Shown here: positions 50,946 through 59,391 of the stretch, one piece after another
How the letters are laid out: each line of letters opens with the position of its first letter
Numbering within the stretch: position 1 is the stretch's first letter
Assembly: GCA_900763875.1 (NCBI GenBank)
Contig: CAAFLX010000038.1
Location: 28,169 to 92,168, forward strand
DNA length: 64,000 nt
DNA from: Clostridia bacterium
Lineage (GTDB): Bacteria > Bacillota > Clostridia > Christensenellales > CAG-917
Reading direction: 5' to 3'
The notes under the pieces: model-generated
What the model saw: only the letters and a program-made list of their open reading frames with translations
Database searches by the model: none
Told to the model about the DNA's origin: nothing
Translations under genes and position numbers: made by a program

Positions 50946-51956
50946 TTACAGCAGGTGGATACCCGCTTTTTCACATTCGTCGTGCATCTCGTCGGGCCAG
51001 AGGCTTGATTGCACCTCGCCGACGTGTGCTTTTTGCAACAGCAGCATACAAAGCCTCGATTGACCTATTCCGCCGCCTATCGTGAGAGGAAGATTGCCCT
51101 CGCTCACGTCTTTGTGGAATTGATTTTGAAGCCTGTCCTCGCACCCTGCGATTTTGAGTTGCTCGGCAAGGCTCTTTGCGTCCACGCGGATGCCCATAGA
51201 CGAGATTTCCACACTCTCGTCAAGCACCTTGTCAAAGAAGATTATATCCCCGTTGAGATGCCAATCGTCATAGTCGGGAGCGCGTCCGTCGTGGGGTTTG
51301 CCGTTTGAGAGCGCGCCGCCTATTTGCATAAGGAATACCGTGCCAAACTCTTTTGCAAGAGCACGTTCTCTCTCGTGAGCGTCAAGGTTCGGATACCTAT
51401 CCAACGCCTCTTGCGCGGTGACAAAAGTCACTTCCCTTTTCAAGTCCACGTCTATGCAAGGGAACGCCCTTTTCGTATCTTCCGCCGTGTCGCAAATCGC
51501 GCCTACAATCCGTTGCACGATCATTTTGAGAAAGTCGAGATTGCGTTGTTCTTTGCTTATCACCATCTCCCAATCCCACTGATCGACGTAGATTGAGTGT
51601 TGGTTGTCGCACTTGTCGTCGCGACGGATTGCGTTCATATCGGTATACAAACCCTCGCCGCTCCTAAACCCGTAGCGTTTGAGAGCCATTCGTTTCCATT
51701 TGGCGAGAGAGTGGACGATTTCCACTTCAACTCCACCCTGCTCCTTGACGTCGAAACGCACCGCGCGTTCAACTCCGTTGAGGTCGTCGTTTACGCCCGT
51801 CTTGCTCTTTACGAAAAGAGGCGCGGACACACGCTCGAAACCGAAGTTCTTGATAAAGTTGCGTTGAAAGCAGTCTTTTACAAATTTGATTGCCTTTTCG
51901 GTTTCGCGTATCGTCATTTTCGATTGATAATCGCTCGGAATCACAAGGCTATACAT
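50946..51956 (-). CDS. asnA: Aspartate-ammonia ligase (asparagine synthetase A)
   Basis: 336 residues from the ATG at 51956 (SD AAAAGGAG). AsnA signatures: LFVKSKTGVNDDLNGVERAVRFDV, VHSLAKWKRMALKRYGF, and GGGIGQSRLCMLLL near the end. It makes asparagine from aspartate and ammonia with ATP and is structurally a class II synthetase relative. It sits between asnS and aspS, forming an Asp/Asn supply and charging cluster. Confidence 0.96.
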   Translation of the reverse strand: MYSLVIPSDYQSKMTIRETEKAIKFVKDCFQRNFIKNFGFERVSAPLFVKSKTGVNDDLNGVERAVRFDVKEQGGVEVEIVHSLAKWKRMALKRYGFRSGEGLYTDMNAIRRDDKCDNQHSIYVDQWDWEMVISKEQRNLDFLKMIVQRIVGAICDTAEDTKRAFPCIDVDLKREVTFVTAQEALDRYPNLDAHERERALAKEFGTVFLMQIGGALSNGKPHDGRAPDYDDWHLNGDIIFFDKVLDESVEISSMGIRVDAKSLAEQLKIAGCEDRLQNQFHKDVSEGNLPLTIGGGIGQSRLCMLLLQKAHVGEVQSSLWPDEMHDECEKAGIHLL

Positions 51957-52062
51957 CGTTGTCGCTCCTTTTCGCTCTTGCAAAGTTTGCAAAACCGATT
52001 GATAAGTTTCCCCTCTTATCACAAGCGTTTATCTTTGTTGATTGCCAATTTTTGAAAATTTA

Positions 52063-53454
52063 TTACGCCATCAAGTCGCCCGCCGTCCTCGAGTAGAGTT
52101 GGACGTCGCGGATGTTGCCGATGCCCGTCACGTACATAAGAATACGTTCAAGTCCAAGCCCGAATCCGCTGTGAGGCACAGAGCCGTACTTTCTCAAATC
52201 CATATAGCCGGTGTAGTCGTCAAGGTTCATGCCTCTCTCCACCATAGCTTGTTTGAGTTTGTCGTAGTTCTCCTCTCTCTCGCTGCAACCGATGATTTCG
52301 CCAACGCCGGGCACGAGCAAGTCGGTTGCCGCAACGGTGAGTCCGTCGTCGTTTTGTTTCATATAGAAAGACTTTATCTTCTTCGGATAGTTGATGACAA
52401 ACACGGGCTTGTTGAACACTTGCTCGGTGATGTATCTCTCGTGTTCGCTTTGAAGATCAAGCCCCCACTCGACGGGATATGCAAACTCCACCTTGCTCTC
52501 TTTGAGGATGTCGATTGCCTTTGAATAATCGAGCACCACAAAATCGCTGTCCACAACGTGTTGAAGTTTGTCTTTAAGCCCCGGCTCGAATGCCTTTTCA
52601 AAAAACGCGATTTCGTCGGGACACTCGTCGATGACCGCCTTAATGATATATTTTATCATCTTGGTTGCAATCTCGATGATGTCGGGAAGTTTTGCAAAAG
52701 CCACTTCCGGCTCGACTTGCCAAAACTCCGCCGCGTGACGAGGAGTGTTGCTGTTTTCCGCTCTGAACGTCGGGCCGAACGTGTAAATCTTGCCCATAGC
52801 CATTGCCGCAACTTCGCCTTCGAGCTGTCCGCTGACGGTAAGCCCCGCCTTTCTGCGGAAGAAGTCGTTTGCGATATATTCCGCCTCGTCCTTTGCATGT
52901 TTTGCGTCTTGATAGCCTTGAGTCGTAACTCTGAAAATCTCGCCCGCCCCCTCGCAGTCGCTGCCCGTTATGATGGGCGTGTGAATATAAGTGTAGCCGT
53001 TCTCTTGGAAGAAACGATGAATTGCGAAACTGAGTTTCGAGCGCACGCGGAGCATTGCGTTCATAGTGTTCGTTCTGGGACGCAAGTGCGGAATGGTGCG
53101 CAAAAACTCCATTGTATGATACTTCTTTTGAAGAGGATAATCTCCGGGGCAATCACCCAAAAGTTCGATTGTGTCGGCGTTGAGTTCAACCTCGCCCTCT
53201 TTCATAGCAGGGACGATTACGCCCTCTGCAAGCACGGACGCGCCGTTTTTCATAACCGTCGCAAGTGCGTTTTGGTCAAACTTGGTCTTGTCGATGACAA
53301 TTTGCAAGTGTTTGAGAGTCGTGCCGTCGTTGAGAGCCAAAAACGCCATTGTTTTGCTGTCGCGCGCAGTGCGTACCCAGCCTGCCACAGTGACGTGCTT
53401 GCCTTGGTACTCCGCGCCGTTTTTGAAAATTTCTGAAATGTCTACGTTTTGCAT
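52063..53454 (-). CDS. asnS: Asparaginyl-tRNA synthetase
   Basis: 463 residues. OB fold (VTVAGWVRTARDSKTMAFLALNDG), motif 2 region (FGPTFRAENSNTPRHAAEFWQVEPE, typical of AsnRS) and motif 3 (GFGLGLERILMYVTGI). It charges tRNA-Asn directly. SD GAGG close to the ATG. First gene of the asnS-asnA-aspS cluster and divergent from trxB. Confidence 0.96.
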   Translation of the reverse strand: MQNVDISEIFKNGAEYQGKHVTVAGWVRTARDSKTMAFLALNDGTTLKHLQIVIDKTKFDQNALATVMKNGASVLAEGVIVPAMKEGEVELNADTIELLGDCPGDYPLQKKYHTMEFLRTIPHLRPRTNTMNAMLRVRSKLSFAIHRFFQENGYTYIHTPIITGSDCEGAGEIFRVTTQGYQDAKHAKDEAEYIANDFFRRKAGLTVSGQLEGEVAAMAMGKIYTFGPTFRAENSNTPRHAAEFWQVEPEVAFAKLPDIIEIATKMIKYIIKAVIDECPDEIAFFEKAFEPGLKDKLQHVVDSDFVVLDYSKAIDILKESKVEFAYPVEWGLDLQSEHERYITEQVFNKPVFVINYPKKIKSFYMKQNDDGLTVAATDLLVPGVGEIIGCSEREENYDKLKQAMVERGMNLDDYTGYMDLRKYGSVPHSGFGLGLERILMYVTGIGNIRDVQLYSRTAGDLMA

Positions 53455-53630
53455 AAGTTACCTCATTATGTTTAATAATTATATAAGGCAATAAATTATT
53501 TGTAAAGTAAATTTTGCGCGTTTGTGCGCGCGCAAAGCCCAAAACTCCCAAAACTGCCGAAAAAAATCGTCTTGATTTTTAATAATTGACTACTTTCGAC
53601 GCTCGCTATATAATCTTTTTGAGGTGAATT

Positions 53631-54530
53631 ATGTACGATACAATCATTATAGGCGCAGGGCCTGCAGGTCTTTGCGCAGGAATATACGCAACAAGAGGCG
53701 GTCTAAAAACCGCCGTTGTCGAATGCAAAAGCGTGGGCGGACAAGCCCAAACCGCCGCGGATATCCAAAACTATCCGGGCATACCTTCGACGAGCGGATT
53801 TGACCTTTGCTATGCAATGATGAATCAATGCGAGCAATTCGGCGCGGAGTTTATCTTTGACGAAATCTCGTCGCTATCGCTTGAGGGGAAGGTGAAAACC
53901 CTCGCCCTTTCGAGCGGACAAACTCTAAAAACCAAAACCGTGATAATCGCAAGCGGAGCAAGTTCGCGCAAGCTGGGCATTTCCAACGAGGATAATTTTA
54001 TAGGAAAAGGCATAAGCTATTGCGCAACTTGCGACGGCGCGTTTTTCAAAGGCAAAACGGTTGCCGTGATAGGCGGCGGAAACACAGCGGCAGAGGACGC
54101 TCTCTATCTTGAAAAACTTGCAAAAAAAGTCTATCTCGTGCATAGGCGCAATGCGTTGCGTGCGGACAAAATCCTTTGCGACAGGCTTGAAAAAAGCAGT
54201 GTCGAAATTGTTTGGGACAGCGTTGTTGACAGCTTGCACGGAAACGACAAAATCACCGAAATGACGCTTAAAAATGTCAAAACCGACACTTTAACATCGT
54301 TTTCGGTTGACGGCGTGTTTGTCGCAATCGGTCAAACGCCCAACTCTCAACTCTTTGAATCCGTCAAAAAAACAGAGTCGGGCTACATTCAAACCGACGA
54401 GCTTATGCGCACGAATATCGAGGGCGTTTACGCCGTTGGCGACGTGCGTGACAAGTCGTTGCGCCAAGTGGTTACGGCTTGCTCGGACGGTGCTATTGCC
54501 GCCGATGACGCAATCAAATTTCTTGCCTAA
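53631..54530 (+). CDS. trxB: Thioredoxin reductase
   Basis: 299 residues. FAD site GAGPAGLCAGIYATRGG, redox-active CATC in SYCATCDGAFF, NADPH site GGGNTAAEDALYL and the C-terminal GVYAVGDVRDKSLRQVVTA. It reduces thioredoxin with NADPH. SD GAGGTGA with a TATAAT-like -10 about 22 bp upstream. A strong terminator follows. Confidence 0.95.
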   Translation: MYDTIIIGAGPAGLCAGIYATRGGLKTAVVECKSVGGQAQTAADIQNYPGIPSTSGFDLCYAMMNQCEQFGAEFIFDEISSLSLEGKVKTLALSSGQTLKTKTVIIASGASSRKLGISNEDNFIGKGISYCATCDGAFFKGKTVAVIGGGNTAAEDALYLEKLAKKVYLVHRRNALRADKILCDRLEKSSVEIVWDSVVDSLHGNDKITEMTLKNVKTDTLTSFSVDGVFVAIGQTPNSQLFESVKKTESGYIQTDELMRTNIEGVYAVGDVRDKSLRQVVTACSDGAIAADDAIKFLA

Positions 54531-54542
54531 AAACCAATTTTA

Positions 54543-54600
54543 ACAAGGCGGAGATTGTCGAAAACGTTTCTATCTTTTTCGGCAAACTCCGCCTTTTTTC
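54543..54600 (+). terminator. trxB terminator
   Basis: AAGGCGGAG (54545-54553) pairs with CTCCGCCTT (54587-54595), with an inner GTCGAAAA/TTTTCGGC pairing, then a T-run. Confidence 0.9.
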
Positions 54601-54649
54601 TTTCAATTCTTTCAATCTCCGTCCGCCTTTTTGACATATATTGATTTGT

Positions 54650-55999
54650 ATGCAGTACTTTGGAACGGACGGCATCAGACAAAAAGCCGATTATCTTCTC
54701 AACAACAAAATCCCCTTTCTTTTGGGCAAAGCACTTTCGCAAACAAATGCGAAAGTTATCGTTGCGCGCGACGTGCGCACGCACTCGAAAGACATCGAAA
54801 AACAGTTGTGCCAAGGTCTTTTGGAAGGCTCGGCACAAATTTGGCTTGCAGGCGTACTCCCCACCCCTGCACTCGCCTACACCGCTCAAACGCAAAAGGC
54901 GGACTATGCGGTTATGATAACCGCATCGCACAACGCGCCCGAATTTAACGGGCTGAAAGTATTTGGCAAAAACGGCAAAAAGCTCTCGAAAATCGAGGAG
55001 CTTGCGCTCGAGCAAAAGTTGACGGAGCTACAAAACAATCCCGACGCGCCGCCCGTATCGCTTGTGGACGTATGCGCCGATGCCCTAACCGAAGACGAGC
55101 AACAAAGCGAATTGCGCGTGACAATATCCGAGCAAAATCACCGCATACGCATTGTTGACGGCGCGGAATTTTTGTATGCCAAGCATCTCAAAAGCGTTTT
55201 CCCTCGCTTTGACGGAATAAAAGTGCGCCTCGATTGCGCCTACGGCTGTTTTGCAACGCTTGCGCCGTCGGTCTTTCTGTCTTTGGGCGCAATCGTATGC
55301 GCCGAGCACAACGTTCGCGACGGCGAAAAAGTCAACGTAAATTGCGGCTCGACGCACGCAGGCGAGTTTGCCGAAAGAGTAAAAAAAGATGAAATCGGCT
55401 TTGCTTTTGACGGTGACGGCGACAGGGTTATAGCCGTTGTCGGCGGCAAGGTGTACGACGGCGATGCGATTTTGCTTGCCCTTTCCACCCTCTACCGACT
55501 GCAAGGCAAACTCAAAAAACGCTTCATCGTAGGCACGGTTTTGTCAAACACCAAGCTCCAACGCGAACTTGCCTATCAAAACGTGGCTCTAGTGCGAGCA
55601 GACGTCGGCGACAAAAACGTTCTTGACGCGCTCACCGCGCACGGGAGTTTGCTCGGCGGCGAAAAGAGCGGACACATAATTATGCTTGACAGAGCCACCA
55701 CGGGCGACGGACTTATCACCGCGCTCACCCTGCTCGAAGTCAAGCGCACGGTGGGTAGCCTGCCCAAATTCACACCATACCCTATGCTCGAACTCAACGT
55801 GCGTGCGGACAATCCCACCGCCACCCTCGCCAGCGCACCCTTCCAAGAAAAAATCACCGAAGCAAATGCGCTCTACTCCAAATCGGGCAGATTGATTGTC
55901 CGCCCCAGCGGCACAGAGCCGTACATACGCGTCACCTACGAGTGTTTTTCCTCCTCACCTAACGCAATTTTCGACGACATAAAACGCATTTTCACCTAA
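54650..55999 (+). CDS. glmM: Phosphoglucosamine mutase
   Basis: 449 residues from the ATG at 54650. YFGTDGIR, the phosphoserine loop ITASHNAPEFNGLK, the metal loop FDGDGDR and the sugar loop GGEKSGHI are present, with RPSGTEPYIRV near the end. It converts glucosamine-6-P to glucosamine-1-P for peptidoglycan. It is about 25% shorter in the middle than typical spacing would suggest but complete. No SD precedes the ATG, only TATATT 7 nt upstream, so leaderless initiation is possible. Confidence 0.92.
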   Translation: MQYFGTDGIRQKADYLLNNKIPFLLGKALSQTNAKVIVARDVRTHSKDIEKQLCQGLLEGSAQIWLAGVLPTPALAYTAQTQKADYAVMITASHNAPEFNGLKVFGKNGKKLSKIEELALEQKLTELQNNPDAPPVSLVDVCADALTEDEQQSELRVTISEQNHRIRIVDGAEFLYAKHLKSVFPRFDGIKVRLDCAYGCFATLAPSVFLSLGAIVCAEHNVRDGEKVNVNCGSTHAGEFAERVKKDEIGFAFDGDGDRVIAVVGGKVYDGDAILLALSTLYRLQGKLKKRFIVGTVLSNTKLQRELAYQNVALVRADVGDKNVLDALTAHGSLLGGEKSGHIIMLDRATTGDGLITALTLLEVKRTVGSLPKFTPYPMLELNVRADNPTATLASAPFQEKITEANALYSKSGRLIVRPSGTEPYIRVTYECFSSSPNAIFDDIKRIFT

Positions 56000-56033
56000 C
56001 CGCCCACTTATGCAAAGTGGTATTGCAACTTTG

Positions 56034-56160
56034 CTCAAACGGCGTTGCGGTTATGGCAATCGCCAAAATAATGTCATTCCGAGGAGCAAAGCGACGTGGG
56101 AATCCCCTAAACAGAAATGCAAACCCAGTGGCGATTGCCACTCACCGCACTTGTTCTCGC
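56034..56160 (+). repeat. Nested hairpin repeat family F, copy 3
   Basis: Outer TGCGGT (56046-56051) / ACCGCA (56144-56149); inner GGCAATCGCC (56055-56064) / GGCGATTGCC (56130-56139), perfect 10 bp. The loop holds GAGGAGCAAAGCGACGTGGG. Compare 19431-19550 for the compensated T-A to C-G change. Confidence 0.8.
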
Positions 56161-56500
56161 AATCACTAACCGCGCAACCACTCTTCACTCTCAAAATGAG
56201 ATGGACAAAGACTCAAACCGCAATTCCGTGCGAGTGCTTGCTTGGTGGGTGCGCCTATGGCGCAAGTGGCATAATAAGGAAAATGCCTCTATCTATGCGA
56301 GTGCCGCTCGTTGCGCGCAACGAGCTAGCGATTGTTACGAAGTCAATCGCGTTCGTGTCTCCCCCGCGAACGACGGATAATATTGTAGAGAAATGCCCCT
56401 ATTTGAGTGGTGGGAGAAAAGCCCGTTAGGGAAAGAGGGGGGCATATCTATTTCAGGGTACACGCAACCCAACTCTTGTAGAGGAAGAAATCAACATTCA
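56160..56500 (+). repeat. Diverged repeat of families E/B
   Basis: Contains TAACCGCGCAACCACTCTTC (as at 11852) and the terminal CTCTTGTAGAGGAAG of family B, with rearranged middle parts. No gene. Confidence 0.55.
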
Positions 56501-56526
56501 TTCAGGGCGTTGACAATCATTAATAA

Positions 56527-56640
56527 CAAAGTCTTTTAAGCCGCCAAACCGATGAAGAACAAGGCAACACCCGTCCAAAACAAAACCCAACGTACTTATG
56601 GTACGTGATTTTGGAGCGGACGGGTGTTGACAACCATTGA
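56527..56640 (-). repeat. NHE nested hairpin element, copy without paired outer stem
   Basis: Linker GATGAAGAACAAGG, P2 CAACACCCGTCC / GGACGGGTGTTG (12 bp, perfect), apical ACGTAC / GTACGT, and right linker GACAACCATTGATAA. No P1 partner is visible. Confidence 0.75.
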
Positions 56641-56650
56641 TAAAAAGGTA

Positions 56651-56778
56651 TTTTATGGCATCAGTGAGATGAAGAGCGAGGAAACGCCCCTCGAGCAGCA
56701 ACCCTAGCGTACTCAAGTGTACGTGAGTTGATGCAAGAGGGGCGTTGACAACGCTATTCGCTCACTGATGCCATAAAA
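56651..56778 (-). repeat. NHE nested hairpin element not attached to a protein gene
   Basis: P1 TTTTATGGCATCAGTGAG (56651-56668) with CTCACTGATGCCATAAAA (56761-56778), 18 bp perfect. P2 AACGCCCCTC / GAGGGGCGTT. Apical GCGTAC / GTACGT. On the minus strand it follows a GCAAGCG/CGTTTGC and GGGTG/CACCC hairpin at 56783-56818, so it may end an untranslated minus-strand transcript. Confidence 0.85.
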
Positions 56779-56782
56779 GCGC

Positions 56783-57234
56783 AAACGACCTCGGGTGAAC
56801 ACCCAAAGCCGCTTGCTATGATAAGGGGGAAAATTATGAGCTGTTTGATTTGTAATCGGTTTGTCTCTTGATTACAGTCACATATTAGCACCAAAAAAAT
56901 TGTTCGTCAAGGGTTTTTTTGTAACTTTTTTTGATTTTTTTAAAATTTTTTGCAAAATTCTTTACAAAAGTGAGAAATAAAACCAACAATTTTTGCAAAA
57001 AATGTAAGTTTTGTTGTTTGTAAAATACAAAAAAGTTACAAATTTTGCGTTATCGTACATGTGTCAAAACAACGTTTAAGGCGAAAGCGATATTCTAAAC
57101 GGGTGAATTGCAATTTTTGAATTTTTTGCTTAAAAAAGTATTAAATTTTTCGATATTCTAACCGCGCGGATTTTTTTGCGAAAAAATTTTTGGCGGCAGT
57201 TTTTGTTTTTTTGTCCCTTTGGGACAAATGCCAC
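56783..57234. other. AT-rich gene-free region downstream of mnmG
   Basis: About 450 bp with long T and A runs. A hairpin lies at 56783-56818, and a 13-bp inverted repeat TTGTAACTTTTTT (56919-56931) / AAAAAAGTTACAA (57029-57041) spans 100 nt. No DnaA box (TTATNCACA) and no gene seen. Confidence 0.5.
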
Positions 57235-57235
57235 A

Positions 57236-57271
57236 AAAAAATGCCTGCGCCAAACGAGTGCAAGCATTTTT
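57236..57271 (-). terminator. mnmG operon terminator
   Basis: On the minus strand AAAAATGC-TGC pairs with GCA-GCATTTTT around an 11-nt loop, followed by a U-run. Confidence 0.8.
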
Positions 57272-57313
57272 CATTCAAATCTTTGTCAACCGACAGTTTG
57301 CCGAGCGCGATTT

Positions 57314-59146
57314 TTAACGCAAAGCGACAATCAACACTGCAACGTCTGCAGGCGATACGCCCGATATGCGCGAGGCTTGCCCTAGGTTGAGGGGGCGAAT
57401 TTCAGAAAGTTTTTGCCTTGCCTCGATGCGCAAAGCCTTTATCGAATCATAATCGAAATCTTTGGGGATAAGTTTGTTTTCGAGGCGTTTTTGCTCGTTG
57501 ACAGCCGCCAGCTCTTTTTTGAGATAACCCTCGTATTTAAGTTCCACCACAGCCGCCGACAACGACTCGTCGTCGCAGGGAAAATCGACAAATTCTCTGA
57601 CGTCCTTAAACGTAACGGCAGGACGGCGACAAATCTCTCCCAGAGTGGGCGTTTTTTGCGGAAGTTCCTCACCGAGGCGAGAGAACAACGCCTCAACCTT
57701 ATCTCTCGGCATAGTCTTTTGCGACATGGCAAGCACGCCGTCAATCATACTTCTTTTTTCGAGGTAACGCGCATAGCGAGCGTCGTCAACAAGTCCTATT
57801 TCCCTACCGATTGGGGTGAGGCGCATGTCCGCATTGTCTTGGCGGAGCATAATACGATGCTCGGCGCGAGCGGTCATCATGCGATACGGCTCGTTCGTAC
57901 CCTTGGTCACGAGATCGTCGATAAGCACGCCGATGTAGGCTTGATCTCTACCCAAAATCAGCGGTTCTTTGCCGTCGATTTTACGCGCGGCGTTTATGCC
58001 TGCGATTAGTCCCTGCGCCGCCGCCTCCTCGTATCCGCTGCTGCCGTTCATCTGCCCTGCCGAGAACAATCCTTCAACAACCTTATTTTCAAGGGACGGA
58101 TACATACCGAGGGGGTCTAGACAGTCATACTCGATTGCATATCCATACTTTGCAAAGCGGCAATTTTCAAGACCGGGCAAGGTGCGATACATCTTTTCCT
58201 GCACGTCGTGCGGAAGGGACGTGGACATACCCTGCACGTACATTTCCTCGCTGTTTGCGCCCTCCGGCTCAACGAAAATCTGGTGTCGTTCCTTATCCTT
58301 GAACCTGACAACCTTGGTTTCGATTGACGGACAATATCGAGGCCCGACGGACACAATCGTACCATTGTAAAGAGGGCTTCTGTCGATGTTGTCGAGAATG
58401 ATTTTGTGGGTTTGCTCGTTTGTATAGGTGAGATAGCACGGCTCTTCGACAAAGGTCGAGTGTGGCGACATAAACGAAAATCTGTCGCTGTCGTCGCCAA
58501 GCTGAATCTCCATTTTGGAAAAGTCTATGCTGTCGCGGTAGATTCTTGCAGGCGTACCCGTCTTGAATCTGCGCATAGGCACGCCGAGCTTAACAAGGCT
58601 GTCGGTGAGTTTATCCGCCGCCCTAAAACCGCTCGGCCCGCTCTTTTTGACATAATCGCCGATGATGATTGCGCCGTTGAGATACACTCCCGTTGCAAGC
58701 ACCGCGGCTTTACACTCATACTCATCGCCGTCCGTCGTGCGCACTCCCGAAACCTTGCCGTCATTGACAACCACTTCGCACGCCTCTTTGTCGGACACGG
58801 TGAGATTGGGCGTGTTTTTTACAACGTCGAGCATAATATCGTGATATTTTTGCTTGTCCTCTTGCCCTCTGAGCGAGAACACCGCAGGGCCTTTTGCCGA
58901 ATTGAGCGTCTTTATTTGCAACAACGCCTTGTCTGCCGAAAGCCCCATTTGACCGCCGAGCGCGTCCACCTCTTTTACGAGATGCCCCTTTGCCGTACCG
59001 CCGATTGCGGGATTGCAAGGCATCAAAGAAACAGTGCCGTAATCGAGGCACATCATAAGAGTTTTTTTATTGAGTCTTGCACTTGCAAGCGCGGCTTCGA
59101 CGCCTGCGTGTCCGCCGCCTATGACGACAACGTCAAATCTTTCCAT
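57314..59146 (-). CDS. mnmG: tRNA uridine-5-carboxymethylaminomethyl modification enzyme MnmG
   Basis: 610 residues, near the family length. FAD site VVIGGGHAGVEAALASAR, the family signature CNPAIGGTAKGHLVKEVDALGG, and GQMNGSSGYEEAAAQGLIAGINAA. With MnmE it modifies wobble U34 of several tRNAs. The C-terminal helical domain ends QASRISGVSPADVAVLIVALR, as usual. It lies 245 bp after mnmE, a gap with short tandem repeats, and no clear SD is seen before the ATG. Confidence 0.96.
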   Translation of the reverse strand: MERFDVVVIGGGHAGVEAALASARLNKKTLMMCLDYGTVSLMPCNPAIGGTAKGHLVKEVDALGGQMGLSADKALLQIKTLNSAKGPAVFSLRGQEDKQKYHDIMLDVVKNTPNLTVSDKEACEVVVNDGKVSGVRTTDGDEYECKAAVLATGVYLNGAIIIGDYVKKSGPSGFRAADKLTDSLVKLGVPMRRFKTGTPARIYRDSIDFSKMEIQLGDDSDRFSFMSPHSTFVEEPCYLTYTNEQTHKIILDNIDRSPLYNGTIVSVGPRYCPSIETKVVRFKDKERHQIFVEPEGANSEEMYVQGMSTSLPHDVQEKMYRTLPGLENCRFAKYGYAIEYDCLDPLGMYPSLENKVVEGLFSAGQMNGSSGYEEAAAQGLIAGINAARKIDGKEPLILGRDQAYIGVLIDDLVTKGTNEPYRMMTARAEHRIMLRQDNADMRLTPIGREIGLVDDARYARYLEKRSMIDGVLAMSQKTMPRDKVEALFSRLGEELPQKTPTLGEICRRPAVTFKDVREFVDFPCDDESLSAAVVELKYEGYLKKELAAVNEQKRLENKLIPKDFDYDSIKALRIEARQKLSEIRPLNLGQASRISGVSPADVAVLIVALR

Positions 59147-59180
59147 TGCGATATTTTTCGGTTGCTCGTTGCAACCCCTC

Positions 59181-59255
59181 TTTAGAGTGTCAAAGCACCC
59201 TCATTCGTTTGAGTGCAAAAGCACCCTATTGTAGGCTTTGAGCGCACAAGCACCC
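59181..59255. repeat. Three short imperfect tandem repeats between mnmE and mnmG
   Basis: TTTAGAGTGTCAAAGCACCC (59181), TTTGAGTGCAAAAGCACCC (59208) and TTTGAGCGCACAAGCACCC (59237), spaced 27 and 29 bp. No known motif. The rest of the 245-bp gap is AT-rich. Confidence 0.7.
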
Positions 59256-59391
59256 AACGCCTTTTCTATTCCGTTCGGGTTATATTGTATAGATACAACT
59301 TATATCAACAAGCCGTATCCCCTACGATACAACCCAAAATCAATGTCGTTTGCTATATTTTGCAACCCCGATTTTTGCCTATCGAGCCTTA

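Noticed and set aside
56783..56880. Fragment of tmRNA, SRP RNA or 6S RNA
   Set aside because: GCAAACGAC and the GGGTG/CACCC hairpin looked suggestive, but none of the conserved tmRNA, SRP or 6S landmarks is present.
56783..57234. Possible oriC next to mnmG (gidA)
   Set aside because: AT-rich, but no DnaA boxes of the TTATNCACA type and no dnaA/dnaN; it lies on the 3' side of mnmG.
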